DNA from: Terrimonas pollutisoli
Lineage (GTDB): Bacteria; Bacteroidota; Bacteroidia; Chitinophagales; Chitinophagaceae
Direction: 5' to 3'
Assembly (NCBI RefSeq): GCF_029360765.1
Contig: NZ_JARKNA010000001.1
Location: forward strand, 992,001 to 1,056,000
Length of the DNA stretch: 64,000 nt
The notes below the pieces were generated by a model, which was not told the DNA's origin, did no database searches, and saw nothing but the letters and a program-made list of their open reading frames with translations. Shown here piece after piece: positions 47,454-55,699 of the stretch; within the stretch, counting starts at the first letter, position 1, and the number at the start of each line of letters is the position of its first letter. Both the position numbers and the translations under genes were made by a program.

Positions 47454-48021
47454 GTTGAACTTCCTCGGGAATATTAATATTGTTTATGAGCTCCTCAAGG
47501 TATTTGAAGGATGAAAGCACCTTGTATGATTTCAGGATTTCATTTTCTATTTCTGCAAAGCCGTCTTTACAAAGCGCTTCAACTATTTTAGTTACCACTT
47601 CGGGATAAGGAGTTTTCTCATCTATTTTGAGAATACCTTTTAATCCATCTGCTTTATTTTTCAGAACTGCCTCAACACTTATTTTAACTGCAATTTCGTG
47701 AGGTGAAAAACTGTATCCCGAACCAAAAGTATTATCAAATGCTTTGAAGAAGTCGACAATATCAATCCACTTGCAAGCGGTTTCTAATTTTCTTTCAAGG
47801 TCAGCTTTTGATTCATCCTTTCGGGAGAAGTAATAAAACTCGTCGCCCTTTTCAAGAATAAAATTGATTGAATTGAAGTAATCGTAAAGTGTTTCAAAAT
47901 TTTCGCTTTCGTCAAGAATTTCAAAAAGTTTGGAGATGCGAATGTCAGAACTATTGGAACAAATGAATTGCCCCTTATTTAATAGCTCAAAAATTTCTCC
48001 TGTTTGTCTTGGAACATTCAT
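47437..48021 (-). CDS. jetB: Wadjet JetB (MukE/MksE-like subunit)
   Basis: A 194-residue protein with an N-terminal winged-helix part (RQTGEIFELLNKGQFICSNS) and a short C-terminal half, matching the KITE-type JetB/MksE. KITE dimers bind the kleisin JetA and DNA. It lies 8 bp after jetA and overlaps jetC by 17 bp. The assignment rests on the gene order and size more than on strong motifs. Confidence 0.85.
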   Translation of the reverse strand: MNVPRQTGEIFELLNKGQFICSNSSDIRISKLFEILDESENFETLYDYFNSINFILEKGDEFYYFSRKDESKADLERKLETACKWIDIVDFFKAFDNTFGSGYSFSPHEIAVKISVEAVLKNKADGLKGILKIDEKTPYPEVVTKIVEALCKDGFAEIENEILKSYKVLSSFKYLEELINNINIPEEVQHEIPE

Positions 48022-48029
48022 GTTGACCT

Positions 48030-49226
48030 TTATTTTGGATAAACTAAAGCGTATTCAATCTTGCCTTGTCTTTCAAATCGTTCTGATACCTCAAACTCGT
48101 TTTCAAATACTGAAATCACTTGACAGTAAATTGTAACTCTCTCAGCAAAGGAGACCTCTCTCGGAAAGCCGTATTCTAAAATGTAGTCAAACAGATGTTT
48201 ACCTGATGTAACAAACCCCTTTTTGACTTCATGTAAATTGATATGAATTTCCTTTTCTGATTCAGTTTTCAATTCATCTTCTGAAAGATTTTCTGCAAAG
48301 AGTTTTTTAGGATTTATCCCTGATTTGTACTTAGAGTTGATTTTTTTGATTAGTTGATAAACATCATCTTTCTGCAAAGTTTCCAGGGAAAGTTTTAAAG
48401 AATATGACGGTTTGGCTTCAAAAGCAAGTAAATGGGTGTTTGACAAGACTTCAATGATATTTGTTTTATGTTTGATTTCAAACTGGTCTCTCAGGTATTT
48501 TAACTGCCTCAATTTCCCGATAAATTTGCTTTGGTATTTTATCTGGTTTATGTATTCAATGATTTGCTTTCGGGTTTCAATCAGATTTTGTCTTGATTCG
48601 GTTAGCTCCAAAATCAAATCGGTTTTAATATGTTTCAGTTCTTCGTCAGTTGCAGTTTTGAAAAAAGTCAGTTCATCCTCATTCAGTAATTTTTCAGTCT
48701 GCACAATCATTTGCTGAATGGCTTCTAATTTCGACTTGTAATTTTCAAGTTTGGAAAGTTTGATTTTGTAGTTCGGTTCAGTTTTGAAAGCGTTTTCAAT
48801 ATTTCGGTTCAAATCAACAATGTTCCTCATTGTTATTCTTCCAATTTTTCGCAATACAGATTTCACAGCCTTCAGATATCGGAATCTTTCACTGTCGCTT
48901 GATGCTTGCAGATAATAAAGCATGTACTCATCTTTTACCTGCTTGATGTTTTCATTAATGTAGGAGGTATTGATTTCTTCATTGACTTCCAGAATATTTT
49001 CAAAGAATTTTAGAAACTGGTCGTCAAGTTCAAGTAGATTTCCGTTCTGCCGGATAATGTTTTTGTTAAGTAAGAGTTTAATGACATCCTCGTTGCCCTC
49101 CATCAAGTCGAGTGCGTACTCATACTTGTATGTAAGCGATTTCCGCTTTTCAAACATCTCAGCTAAAAGTTTGTGCCCCCGGCTAAGAGTATTTAGTAAT
49201 TCTCGTATGGAATTGAAATGATTCAT
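48030..49226 (-). CDS. jetA: Wadjet JetA (kleisin, MukF/MksF-like)
   Basis: A 398-residue helical protein. It starts with a winged-helix-like region (residues 1-75), has long helices in the middle (DLNRNIENAF and LSKLENYKSKLEAIQQMIVQ near 140-175) and ends with a second winged-helix-like part (FLDYILEYGF-like, here LFDYILEYGFPREVSFAERVT). The kleisin links the JetC heads. It is first in the operon; no convincing -7 element is seen upstream, but an inverted repeat lies at 49303-49370. Confidence 0.88.
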   Translation of the reverse strand: MNHFNSIRELLNTLSRGHKLLAEMFEKRKSLTYKYEYALDLMEGNEDVIKLLLNKNIIRQNGNLLELDDQFLKFFENILEVNEEINTSYINENIKQVKDEYMLYYLQASSDSERFRYLKAVKSVLRKIGRITMRNIVDLNRNIENAFKTEPNYKIKLSKLENYKSKLEAIQQMIVQTEKLLNEDELTFFKTATDEELKHIKTDLILELTESRQNLIETRKQIIEYINQIKYQSKFIGKLRQLKYLRDQFEIKHKTNIIEVLSNTHLLAFEAKPSYSLKLSLETLQKDDVYQLIKKINSKYKSGINPKKLFAENLSEDELKTESEKEIHINLHEVKKGFVTSGKHLFDYILEYGFPREVSFAERVTIYCQVISVFENEFEVSERFERQGKIEYALVYPK

Positions 49227-49302
49227 TCGCTAGATACAGAATTCTGAGATTGCCAGGGATTTGTAAGCGATTTTTTCCGCTATTCGTCGTTTCCCCAACC
49301 CC

Positions 49303-49370
49303 TTCACTAACTTATACACGTCAACTTTATTTTCACCTGGCCCGGAAATGTTCCGATGCATGTTAGTGAA
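49303..49370. repeat. Inverted repeat upstream of jetA
   Basis: TTCACTAAC (49303-49311) and GTTAGTGAA (49362-49370) are perfect 9-bp inverted arms, with an inner CGGAA-ATG-TTCCG hairpin at 49343-49355. They lie about 75-145 bp before the jetA start and may be a regulatory site. Apart from this, attR and a terminator, nothing else is seen in 49227-49636. Confidence 0.45.
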
Positions 49371-49532
49371 ATTTTAGACAATTATTTTATCTCTAAGCAC
49401 ACAAGCTGTGTACAAAATATTGTTTTTAATTAGAATTGTGGTACTTTCATTGAAGGTATTTATTCGGACATTTTGAAAATTACTGGCTTTTAAGTATTTG
49501 ATAAACAACAAATTACAAGGATAAAACCGGCG

Positions 49533-49548
49533 CCGTCCGGTCCGCAGA
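49533..49548. other. attR: copy of the tRNA-Asp 3' end
   Basis: A perfect copy of 31598-31613 (CCGTCCGGTCCGCAGA) without the rest of the tRNA. It marks the right end of the island. Confidence 0.88.
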
Positions 49549-49559
49549 AATGGTTGCCT

Positions 49560-49589
49560 AAAACCCGCTCTGGTAGCGGGTTTTACTTT
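49560..49589. terminator. Original tRNA-Asp terminator, right of attR
   Basis: AAAACCCGCT-CTGGT-AGCGGGTTTT is a perfect 10-bp stem with a 5-base loop followed by ACTTTTT. Before the island arrived it would have stood directly after tRNA-Asp. Confidence 0.78.
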
Positions 49590-49636
49590 TTCGGGTCTAT
49601 CTGCGGGTCTATCATTTGATAGACCCGGGTTTCCAC

Positions 49637-50221
49637 TTATAAACCGGGCTGATTTTCCCACAGTTTTTTGATCATGCGAGCCTTTTTAATATGGTCTACT
49701 TTGATGTATTTTTTGAAGGCTTTTTCCGTATTATGGCCGCTTACCGCCATGATCAAATCACTGGGTGTGCCGGCAAGGTATTTAAAATTTTCCATGCTGA
49801 CCTTCGGGAGCCGCATGTCGTATTTGTCAATCAGGATGTGCTTTGTATCTTCTCTTAAAGGAACAACAACGGGATTGCCTGTCTTGTACTGCCTTACATG
49901 AAGCATTCCATCTTGCAGATGATCTAAGTTTAATATTGAATAATCACTAAAACGAAATCCTGTCAGGCAACCTACGATAAAAATATCCCTGTATTTAACT
50001 AACCATGGATTTTCGGATAGTTCGAGCCGGTATATTTTGGAAAGTTCTCTCCAATTCAGAAAAACGCTCTCCACATCTTCCTCCAGGCACATGAAACAAG
50101 TTAGGTCGATATAAGGAATGATTTTTTTCCGAATTCTGTCTTTGATAAAAATTTTTAATTGTTTGATAGTTTTTCCAACAGTGTTCATTCGAAGACCTTT
50201 TACAATCTTTGCCCGTGACAT
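49637..50221 (-). pseudogene. Internally deleted tyrosine recombinase remnant
   Basis: A 194-residue frame matches a Bacteroidota tyrosine recombinase without its N-terminal arm domain. The arginine box is present (LTGFRFSDY), as is the lysine hairpin (QYKTGNPVVVPL). The frame then jumps from about SMENFKYLAGTPSDLIM to the last helix, AVSGHNTEKAFKKYIKV, so the His-x-x-Arg region is missing. The final tyrosine (KKYIKV) remains. It cannot be catalytic. It lies just outside the island and ends close to the tRNA-Asp terminator. Confidence 0.8.
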
Positions 50222-50355
50222 GTTTGTCTTCTCAAGGAAATATTAAAAATTAGCAAAACCTTCTTTTTACAAATTGCATCATAAAAGGATATATTGATCG
50301 AATGGATGATGAAGGAAACACAAATGAGAAAAAACAATAAATCCAACTGGAATAG

Positions 50356-50992
50356 AAAAACCCGGAGAATTTCCAGAAACCCGCTTACGACGATGTGCAA
50401 CAACTTGAAACTGGGATCACAGAAAAATTACGGAAGGCTGAAGACATGGTGACCTATGCACTAAAGCAAAAAGACACTTGTCCAATAAAGTTTTTAAAAG
50501 AGAACTTCCATTTACAAACTAATTGGAAACTTGAACAAATGTCTGACCCAGCAAAGTGTTTGGATATTTATTGGAATATCGATGATTATGTAGAAAGCAA
50601 AAGAAGTACTGTGAAGCATTGTACTATCAACGTCATAAATGCAATGAAAGCACACTTAAAAAGTTCCCATCACTTTTGATTCATTTGATATGAATTTTTA
50701 TGAAGAATTTGTTAAGTACCTCACTTACGATATTATTCAACTAAGAAGAAAGGAAGTTATCAAAGGGCTGAAAGTAAACCGCGTTGGCAAAACTATTAAG
50801 CACCTGAAATCTTTCCTCAAAAACAGGATGCGGAAGAAGATTATTCCTTTTATGGATTTAGGAGTTTATAAAGTAATGGAGGAAGAAGTAGATACAGTCT
50901 ATCTCACCTGGCAGGAATTATCACTGATCTATCATCTCGATCTTTCTTCAAATACGAATCTTGAAAAATACCGGGATCTGTGTAGCTACTAA
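50356..50992 (+). pseudogene. Frameshifted N-terminal remnant of a second tyrosine recombinase
   Basis: Two frames make one broken gene. The first (to 50679) reads NPENFQKPAYDDVQQLETGI and ends VINAMKAHLKS, part of the arm and core-binding domains. The second (from 50690, shifted by one frame) continues NFYEEFVKYLTYDI and ends KYRDLCSY, just before the catalytic arginine box. The core-binding part is clearly related to the minus-strand remnant (both have VGKTIK, KKIIP and KYRD) but differs in sequence, so it is a separate insertion relic. It faces the opposite way. Confidence 0.75.
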
Positions 50993-51212
50993 TTTCAGAA
51001 ACTTTAAGTGTTTAACATCAATGTAAGCCAGTCCCGTAAAACAGCAGAACAAGAATACATCACGTACCTGGCTTAACCGGTCAATTTTAAATCATTTGGT
51101 TGCTAAGGCTTGAAGTTCTTCTTCAGTTCTGATAAGTTAACAATGGTGTAAATTGATACATTCATTTTTGTTAATTTTACTTAATATTTTATTGGCTTAT
51201 GAAGCGGAATCT

Positions 51213-54200
51213 ATGCTGCCAGGTGCAAAGTTTTCCCGAATTAAACTTGATTTGATGCGTTTTCTTATTTGGGTAGTTTTACTGTTACAGGCACTTTCTG
51301 TTTTTGCGCAAAGTGAACATTATAATTTTTACAAACTCGATAATAATACGGGGCTTTCAAATAACCAGGTCAATGCTATATTAAATGACCAGGATGGTTT
51401 CTTATGGTTTGGCACTATGTCGGGCCTGAACCGGTATGATGGATATTCCTGCAAGGTATTTCGTAAAAATTATAATGATAGTTCTTCGGTGCTGGATAAT
51501 AGTATCCAGTCACTTTTTGAGCTTCCCGATGGAAAGATCTGGGTAATGACAATGGGAGGTGCCTGTATTTATAATTCTCGTATCGAAAAATTCGATGCTG
51601 ACTATAATAGCTATTTACAATCTCTGGGTCTGCCTGCCGGTCCAATTAACAAAGTCGTAAAAGGAAACAACGGTAGATATTGGTTTCTTTACGACAATTT
51701 TGATCTATACTTATATTCAGGTACTGGCAAAAAAGCAAATTCTTCCAGGCTGAACCCCGTCTTCAATAGTTCTGAAAAAATTGCTGCCATAAAAGAAACA
51801 AAAGATGGAAAATTATGGCTCGTGTCTCAGAATGGATTTTTACAGGAGTATGATATAAATTCAAACAAGATCATTTTCTCCACTACCGTGATCCAAAATC
51901 TGAACAAAGAAAATAATCCATTTAACCTTTTTATAGATAATGATGGCGATGTGTGGGCGTGGGCCCTCAACAATGGAGTTTTTCTTTTTCAACCACGATA
52001 TAATTCCTTCAAACAGTTTAATGCAAATTCATTTCCTTCCAGGCTTAATACGAACCTGGTAACCGGGGTCGTTCAGGATAACAATGGTTTGATTTGGGTG
52101 GCTACTGATCATGGCGGTGTAAACCTGATCAATAAAAAAAACAACTTCAGCATCAGCTATCTTCTCAATGACCCCAAGAATCCCCGGACGCTTAGCCAAA
52201 ACAGCATAATAGGATTGTATAAAGATGATAACGGAATTATCTGGCTGGGAACCCATAAACACGGAGTTAATTATTCAAACAGCAACATTGTGCGGTTTCC
52301 GCTTTATCGTCACGAGGAATCGAATGCAGCGAGTCTTCCTTATGACGATATAAACAGGTTTGTTGAAGATAAATCCGGTAATCTCTGGATTGGGACCAAT
52401 GGAGGGGGATTGATTTTTTTTGACAGGAAACGAAATACATTTAAACAGTACCTGCACGACCCGAACAATAAAACCAGCCTGAGCAATAACGTAATTGTAA
52501 GTTTATGTGTCGATCATGAGAATGTTCTCTGGATAGGAACCTTCTTTGGCGGCCTCAACAGCTTCGACGGTCAGCAATTCACACGCTACCGGCATAGTGA
52601 CGGTGATTCTTCGAGCCTGGCGAATGATCATGTGTGGGAAATATTTGAAGACAGGGAGCAGAATTTGTGGATAGGTACGTTAGGCAGCGGGTTGGATATT
52701 TTTAACAGGGAAACAAACGGGTTTAAACATATTCAATATAAGGGAGCGTTGCAGGATCTAGGGCCTTTCAACTATATATCCTCCATTATGCAGGATAAAA
52801 AAGGGAATGTATGGGTTGGTACAAATGGCGGGATCGCCGTCTTTGAAAAGGGTAACACTACTACGGTTTTTTATCAAAGCTCAAAAGATAAAAATGATTT
52901 AAGCAATAATAATGTTACTTGTTTTTTTGAAGACAGCAAGGGAAGAATTTGGGTAGGTACCCGGGAGGGATTGAATTTGTTCAATGAGCAGGCAAAACAA
53001 TTTCAGACATTCACCACATCCGATGGCCTTCCCGATGATATGATATTAAATATTCTTGAAGATAACCATCAGACATTTTGGATTTCCACACCCAACGGAC
53101 TTTATAATGCCATTCCAAAACAAGACAAAGCTGGTCTTGTTTTTTCTGTAATTGGTTACAACGAGACGAATAATTTGCAGTACCGTGAATTCAATGACTT
53201 TGCAGCACTCAAAACCCGTGCGGGCGAACTGATCTTCGGAGGTCCTTCAGGGTTTAATATTATTAATCCTGATAACATTCAGAAACCTTTGTATCGCCCT
53301 AAAATTGTTTTCACCGGTTTGCAAATATTAGATAATACAGTTGAGCCGGGTGAATTGATCAATAAACGGGTTCTCCTGGAGCAATCTTTGTCACAACTTC
53401 AAAGTATTAAGTTGAAGTATAAAGAAAATGTTTTCTCCGTTGAATTTGCCTCCCTGGATTTTGGTAACAGTGCCAGCAATAAATACGCATACATGCTGGA
53501 AGGATTTAATTCAGACTGGTTATATGTAGATGGCACCCAGCGAAAAGTCACTTATACAAACCTGAATCCCGGCACTTATACGCTTAAGATAAAAGTATTA
53601 GGCATGGATGGTTTGTGGAGTGATATAAAAGCTTTGCGGATTGATATTGAGCCACCTTTTTGGCGAACCAGCATTGCATATATTATTTATGCGCTGATCT
53701 TCGCAGGATTGTTTTTGCTTGCCCGACGCATTACATTAGACAGAATTCACATGCGCTACGAAGTACAGCAAGCATATGCCCTGGAACGGCTAAAGACAAA
53801 GTTCTTTACTAATGTAAGTCATGAATTTCGCACGCCATTGAGCCTGATTATTGCTCCCTTAGATAAGATCATTAAACATACTGGGGATGAAGAACAAAAA
53901 AAGCAGTTAAATCTTGTTCAACGCAATGCCAAACGTTTATTAAGCCTGGTAAATCAACTGCTCGATTTCAGGAAGATGGAAGTGCAGGGGATAAAATTGC
54001 ACCCTGCTATTGGTGACATTATCGGTTTTAGTAAAGATATCAGCGACTCCTTTACGGATATAGCCGAAAAGAAGAATATCCGGCTTTCATTCTCGTCTGA
54101 CATTGACAGCCTTGAAATCTTTTTTGACAGGGATAAGATCGAAAAGATTTTATTCAACCTGCTATCCAATGCTTTTAAATACACACATGAAAATGGAACG

Positions 54201-55343
54201 GTGAGCATTCACCTGGCGTACAAACCCGCTGCAGATAATGAGGATGACGGAACGCTGGCCATAGAGGTAAAAGATACGGGGATTGGAATTCCGGCCGATC
54301 AGCATGAAAAGATTTTTGAACGGTTCTTTCAAACAGATGTTCCTCAAAACATGGTGAACCAGGGAACCGGTATTGGGCTGGCTATTACAAAAGAGTTTGT
54401 AAAGTTGCATAACGGCATCATCACTGTAAAAAGCGAACCAGAGCAGGGAACCTGTTTTACAGTTTTACTTCCGGCAAAAAAGATTTATGACACTTCGGTT
54501 CGAAATGTCACCAATCCGGTGCTGGTTGAAGATGCGGAGCAAATGATGACTGAGGAAAGCCAAAAGACCGGACGAAAAAAAACAATTCTGGTAGTAGAAG
54601 ACAATGAAGATATCCGCTTCTATTTAAAAGATAACCTGAAAGGGCTGTATAAAGTAGAAGAAGCAACTAACGGAAAAGAAGGCTGGGAAAAAATTAAACA
54701 ACTAAACCCCGACCTTGTAGTAAGCGACATTATGATGCCTTTGATGGATGGAGTTGAACTGGCCCGGAAAATTAAAACTGAAACGCTTACGGCGCATATC
54801 CCCGTCATCCTGCTTACGGCAATGGGAAGTGAGGAAAAACAATTAGAAGGTTTGAAGGCGGGTGTGAACGATTATATCACCAAGCCCTTCACTTTCGAAA
54901 TTCTGGCTTCCCGCATCCGGAATTTACTGTCTCAGCAGGAATTGTTGCAAAAAAGGTTTCAAAAGCAAATTGAGGTAAATCCAGCGGAGGTAACTATAAA
55001 CTCTGTTGATGAGAAATTCTTGAAACAGGCTTTGGACATTGTCGAAAAAAACATAGATAACGCTGCTTTTTCAGTGGAGGATTTCAGTCGTGACATGTTT
55101 ATGAACCGTGCGACTTTATATAGAAAAATAGTGTCCCTGACCGGCAAGGCGCCAGCAGATTTTATTCGTTTAATCCGGTTGAAAAGGGGGGCACAGTTAC
55201 TGGCGAAAAGCGGTATGTCGATCGCTGAAATTGCATACGAAGTAGGTTTCACCGACCCCAAATACTTCTCGAAAACGTTTAAAGAAGAATTCGGCGTACT
55301 GCCCTCAAAGTATGTTGCGGATAAGAAGGAGAACGATGTTTAA
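51213..55343 (+). CDS. Hybrid two-component system sensor/regulator (HTCS) of the PUL
   Basis: The start is placed at the ATG giving MLPGAKFSRI (1376 residues); a later ATG at 51255 is also possible. A signal sequence is followed by many two-component propeller repeats (NxDGxLWFGTxxGLNRY-like, about residues 30-680), a Y_Y_Y domain, a transmembrane segment near 825-845, a histidine kinase with H870 (VSHEFRTP), a receiver with D1172 (VVSDIMMP), and a C-terminal AraC-type DNA-binding domain (YEVGFTDPKYFSKTFKEEFG). HTCS proteins sense glycan oligosaccharides in the periplasm and switch on the adjacent PUL. Confidence 0.95.
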   Translation: MLPGAKFSRIKLDLMRFLIWVVLLLQALSVFAQSEHYNFYKLDNNTGLSNNQVNAILNDQDGFLWFGTMSGLNRYDGYSCKVFRKNYNDSSSVLDNSIQSLFELPDGKIWVMTMGGACIYNSRIEKFDADYNSYLQSLGLPAGPINKVVKGNNGRYWFLYDNFDLYLYSGTGKKANSSRLNPVFNSSEKIAAIKETKDGKLWLVSQNGFLQEYDINSNKIIFSTTVIQNLNKENNPFNLFIDNDGDVWAWALNNGVFLFQPRYNSFKQFNANSFPSRLNTNLVTGVVQDNNGLIWVATDHGGVNLINKKNNFSISYLLNDPKNPRTLSQNSIIGLYKDDNGIIWLGTHKHGVNYSNSNIVRFPLYRHEESNAASLPYDDINRFVEDKSGNLWIGTNGGGLIFFDRKRNTFKQYLHDPNNKTSLSNNVIVSLCVDHENVLWIGTFFGGLNSFDGQQFTRYRHSDGDSSSLANDHVWEIFEDREQNLWIGTLGSGLDIFNRETNGFKHIQYKGALQDLGPFNYISSIMQDKKGNVWVGTNGGIAVFEKGNTTTVFYQSSKDKNDLSNNNVTCFFEDSKGRIWVGTREGLNLFNEQAKQFQTFTTSDGLPDDMILNILEDNHQTFWISTPNGLYNAIPKQDKAGLVFSVIGYNETNNLQYREFNDFAALKTRAGELIFGGPSGFNIINPDNIQKPLYRPKIVFTGLQILDNTVEPGELINKRVLLEQSLSQLQSIKLKYKENVFSVEFASLDFGNSASNKYAYMLEGFNSDWLYVDGTQRKVTYTNLNPGTYTLKIKVLGMDGLWSDIKALRIDIEPPFWRTSIAYIIYALIFAGLFLLARRITLDRIHMRYEVQQAYALERLKTKFFTNVSHEFRTPLSLIIAPLDKIIKHTGDEEQKKQLNLVQRNAKRLLSLVNQLLDFRKMEVQGIKLHPAIGDIIGFSKDISDSFTDIAEKKNIRLSFSSDIDSLEIFFDRDKIEKILFNLLSNAFKYTHENGTVSIHLAYKPAADNEDDGTLAIEVKDTGIGIPADQHEKIFERFFQTDVPQNMVNQGTGIGLAITKEFVKLHNGIITVKSEPEQGTCFTVLLPAKKIYDTSVRNVTNPVLVEDAEQMMTEESQKTGRKKTILVVEDNEDIRFYLKDNLKGLYKVEEATNGKEGWEKIKQLNPDLVVSDIMMPLMDGVELARKIKTETLTAHIPVILLTAMGSEEKQLEGLKAGVNDYITKPFTFEILASRIRNLLSQQELLQKRFQKQIEVNPAEVTINSVDEKFLKQALDIVEKNIDNAAFSVEDFSRDMFMNRATLYRKIVSLTGKAPADFIRLIRLKRGAQLLAKSGMSIAEIAYEVGFTDPKYFSKTFKEEFGVLPSKYVADKKENDV

Positions 55344-55699
55344 GGTCTCTCAGGTAGAACAAAGGGCTTATAACAACTAACAATACCTTGTTTGCATTTT
55401 TTGTAATTACCGGATGCACGAAAATGAGCTGTCATTGCAAATATGGCCAGCCAGGCTTATGAGAGGGAAGTGTCGCCAAAATGGCATATGTCGGCATTAA
55501 GCGTTATTGCAAAGTCCCTTTAGAAAAAAGCGGCTAAACAAAAAGGGAAATACACTTGAATGCTCTTTGCTTCTTTCAGCCTACACTGAAAATCACTTAT
55601 TTGCACCGTGTACACCCCTAATCTGCACCCTCTGTCCTCCTGACTCAAGTGTTTCAGAGGTAGTTTTACAGCATTCTTTCAAGTGAAAGATTGCTTTAT
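55344..55699 (+). promoter_or_regulatory. Control region before the GH31-susC-susD operon
   Basis: About 350 bp without a gene. TGTCGCCA (55471-55478) and TGTCGGCA (55489-55496) are a near-perfect direct repeat 18 bp apart, possibly an HTCS/AraC-type binding site. A TCCCTTT/AAAGGGA dyad lies near 55520-55550. No strong -7 element is seen; TTATTTG near 55600 is the best candidate. Confidence 0.35.

Larger units (their letters stand above)
31598..49548. mobile_element. Genomic island in tRNA-Asp carrying defence systems
   Basis: About 18 kb bounded by a perfect 16-bp direct repeat (31598-31613 and 49533-49548) that includes the tRNA-Asp 3' end. A tyrosine recombinase is the first gene inside, next to the tRNA, as in typical integrative elements. 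Cargo: HipBST-like toxin system, type II-short CBASS, a sigma-like/ImmA-IrrE/PD-(D/E)XK-like operon, Wadjet JetABCD and two unassigned genes. No phage structural, conjugation, replication or transposase genes are seen, so it is probably mobilised by its integrase with outside help, or is now fixed. Confidence 0.88.

Noticed and set aside
31598..49548. Prophage or conjugative element
   Set aside because: No capsid, tail, portal, terminase, relaxase or conjugation gene is present; only an integrase and defence cargo are seen.
49374..49661. A 95-residue minus-strand reading frame over the island end
   Set aside because: It crosses attR and the terminator hairpin, starts inside the integrase remnant and has no protein-like pattern.
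50200..50403. A 67-residue minus-strand frame between the two integrase remnants
   Set aside because: Its end overlaps the remnant in another frame, and it has no recognisable family or start signal.
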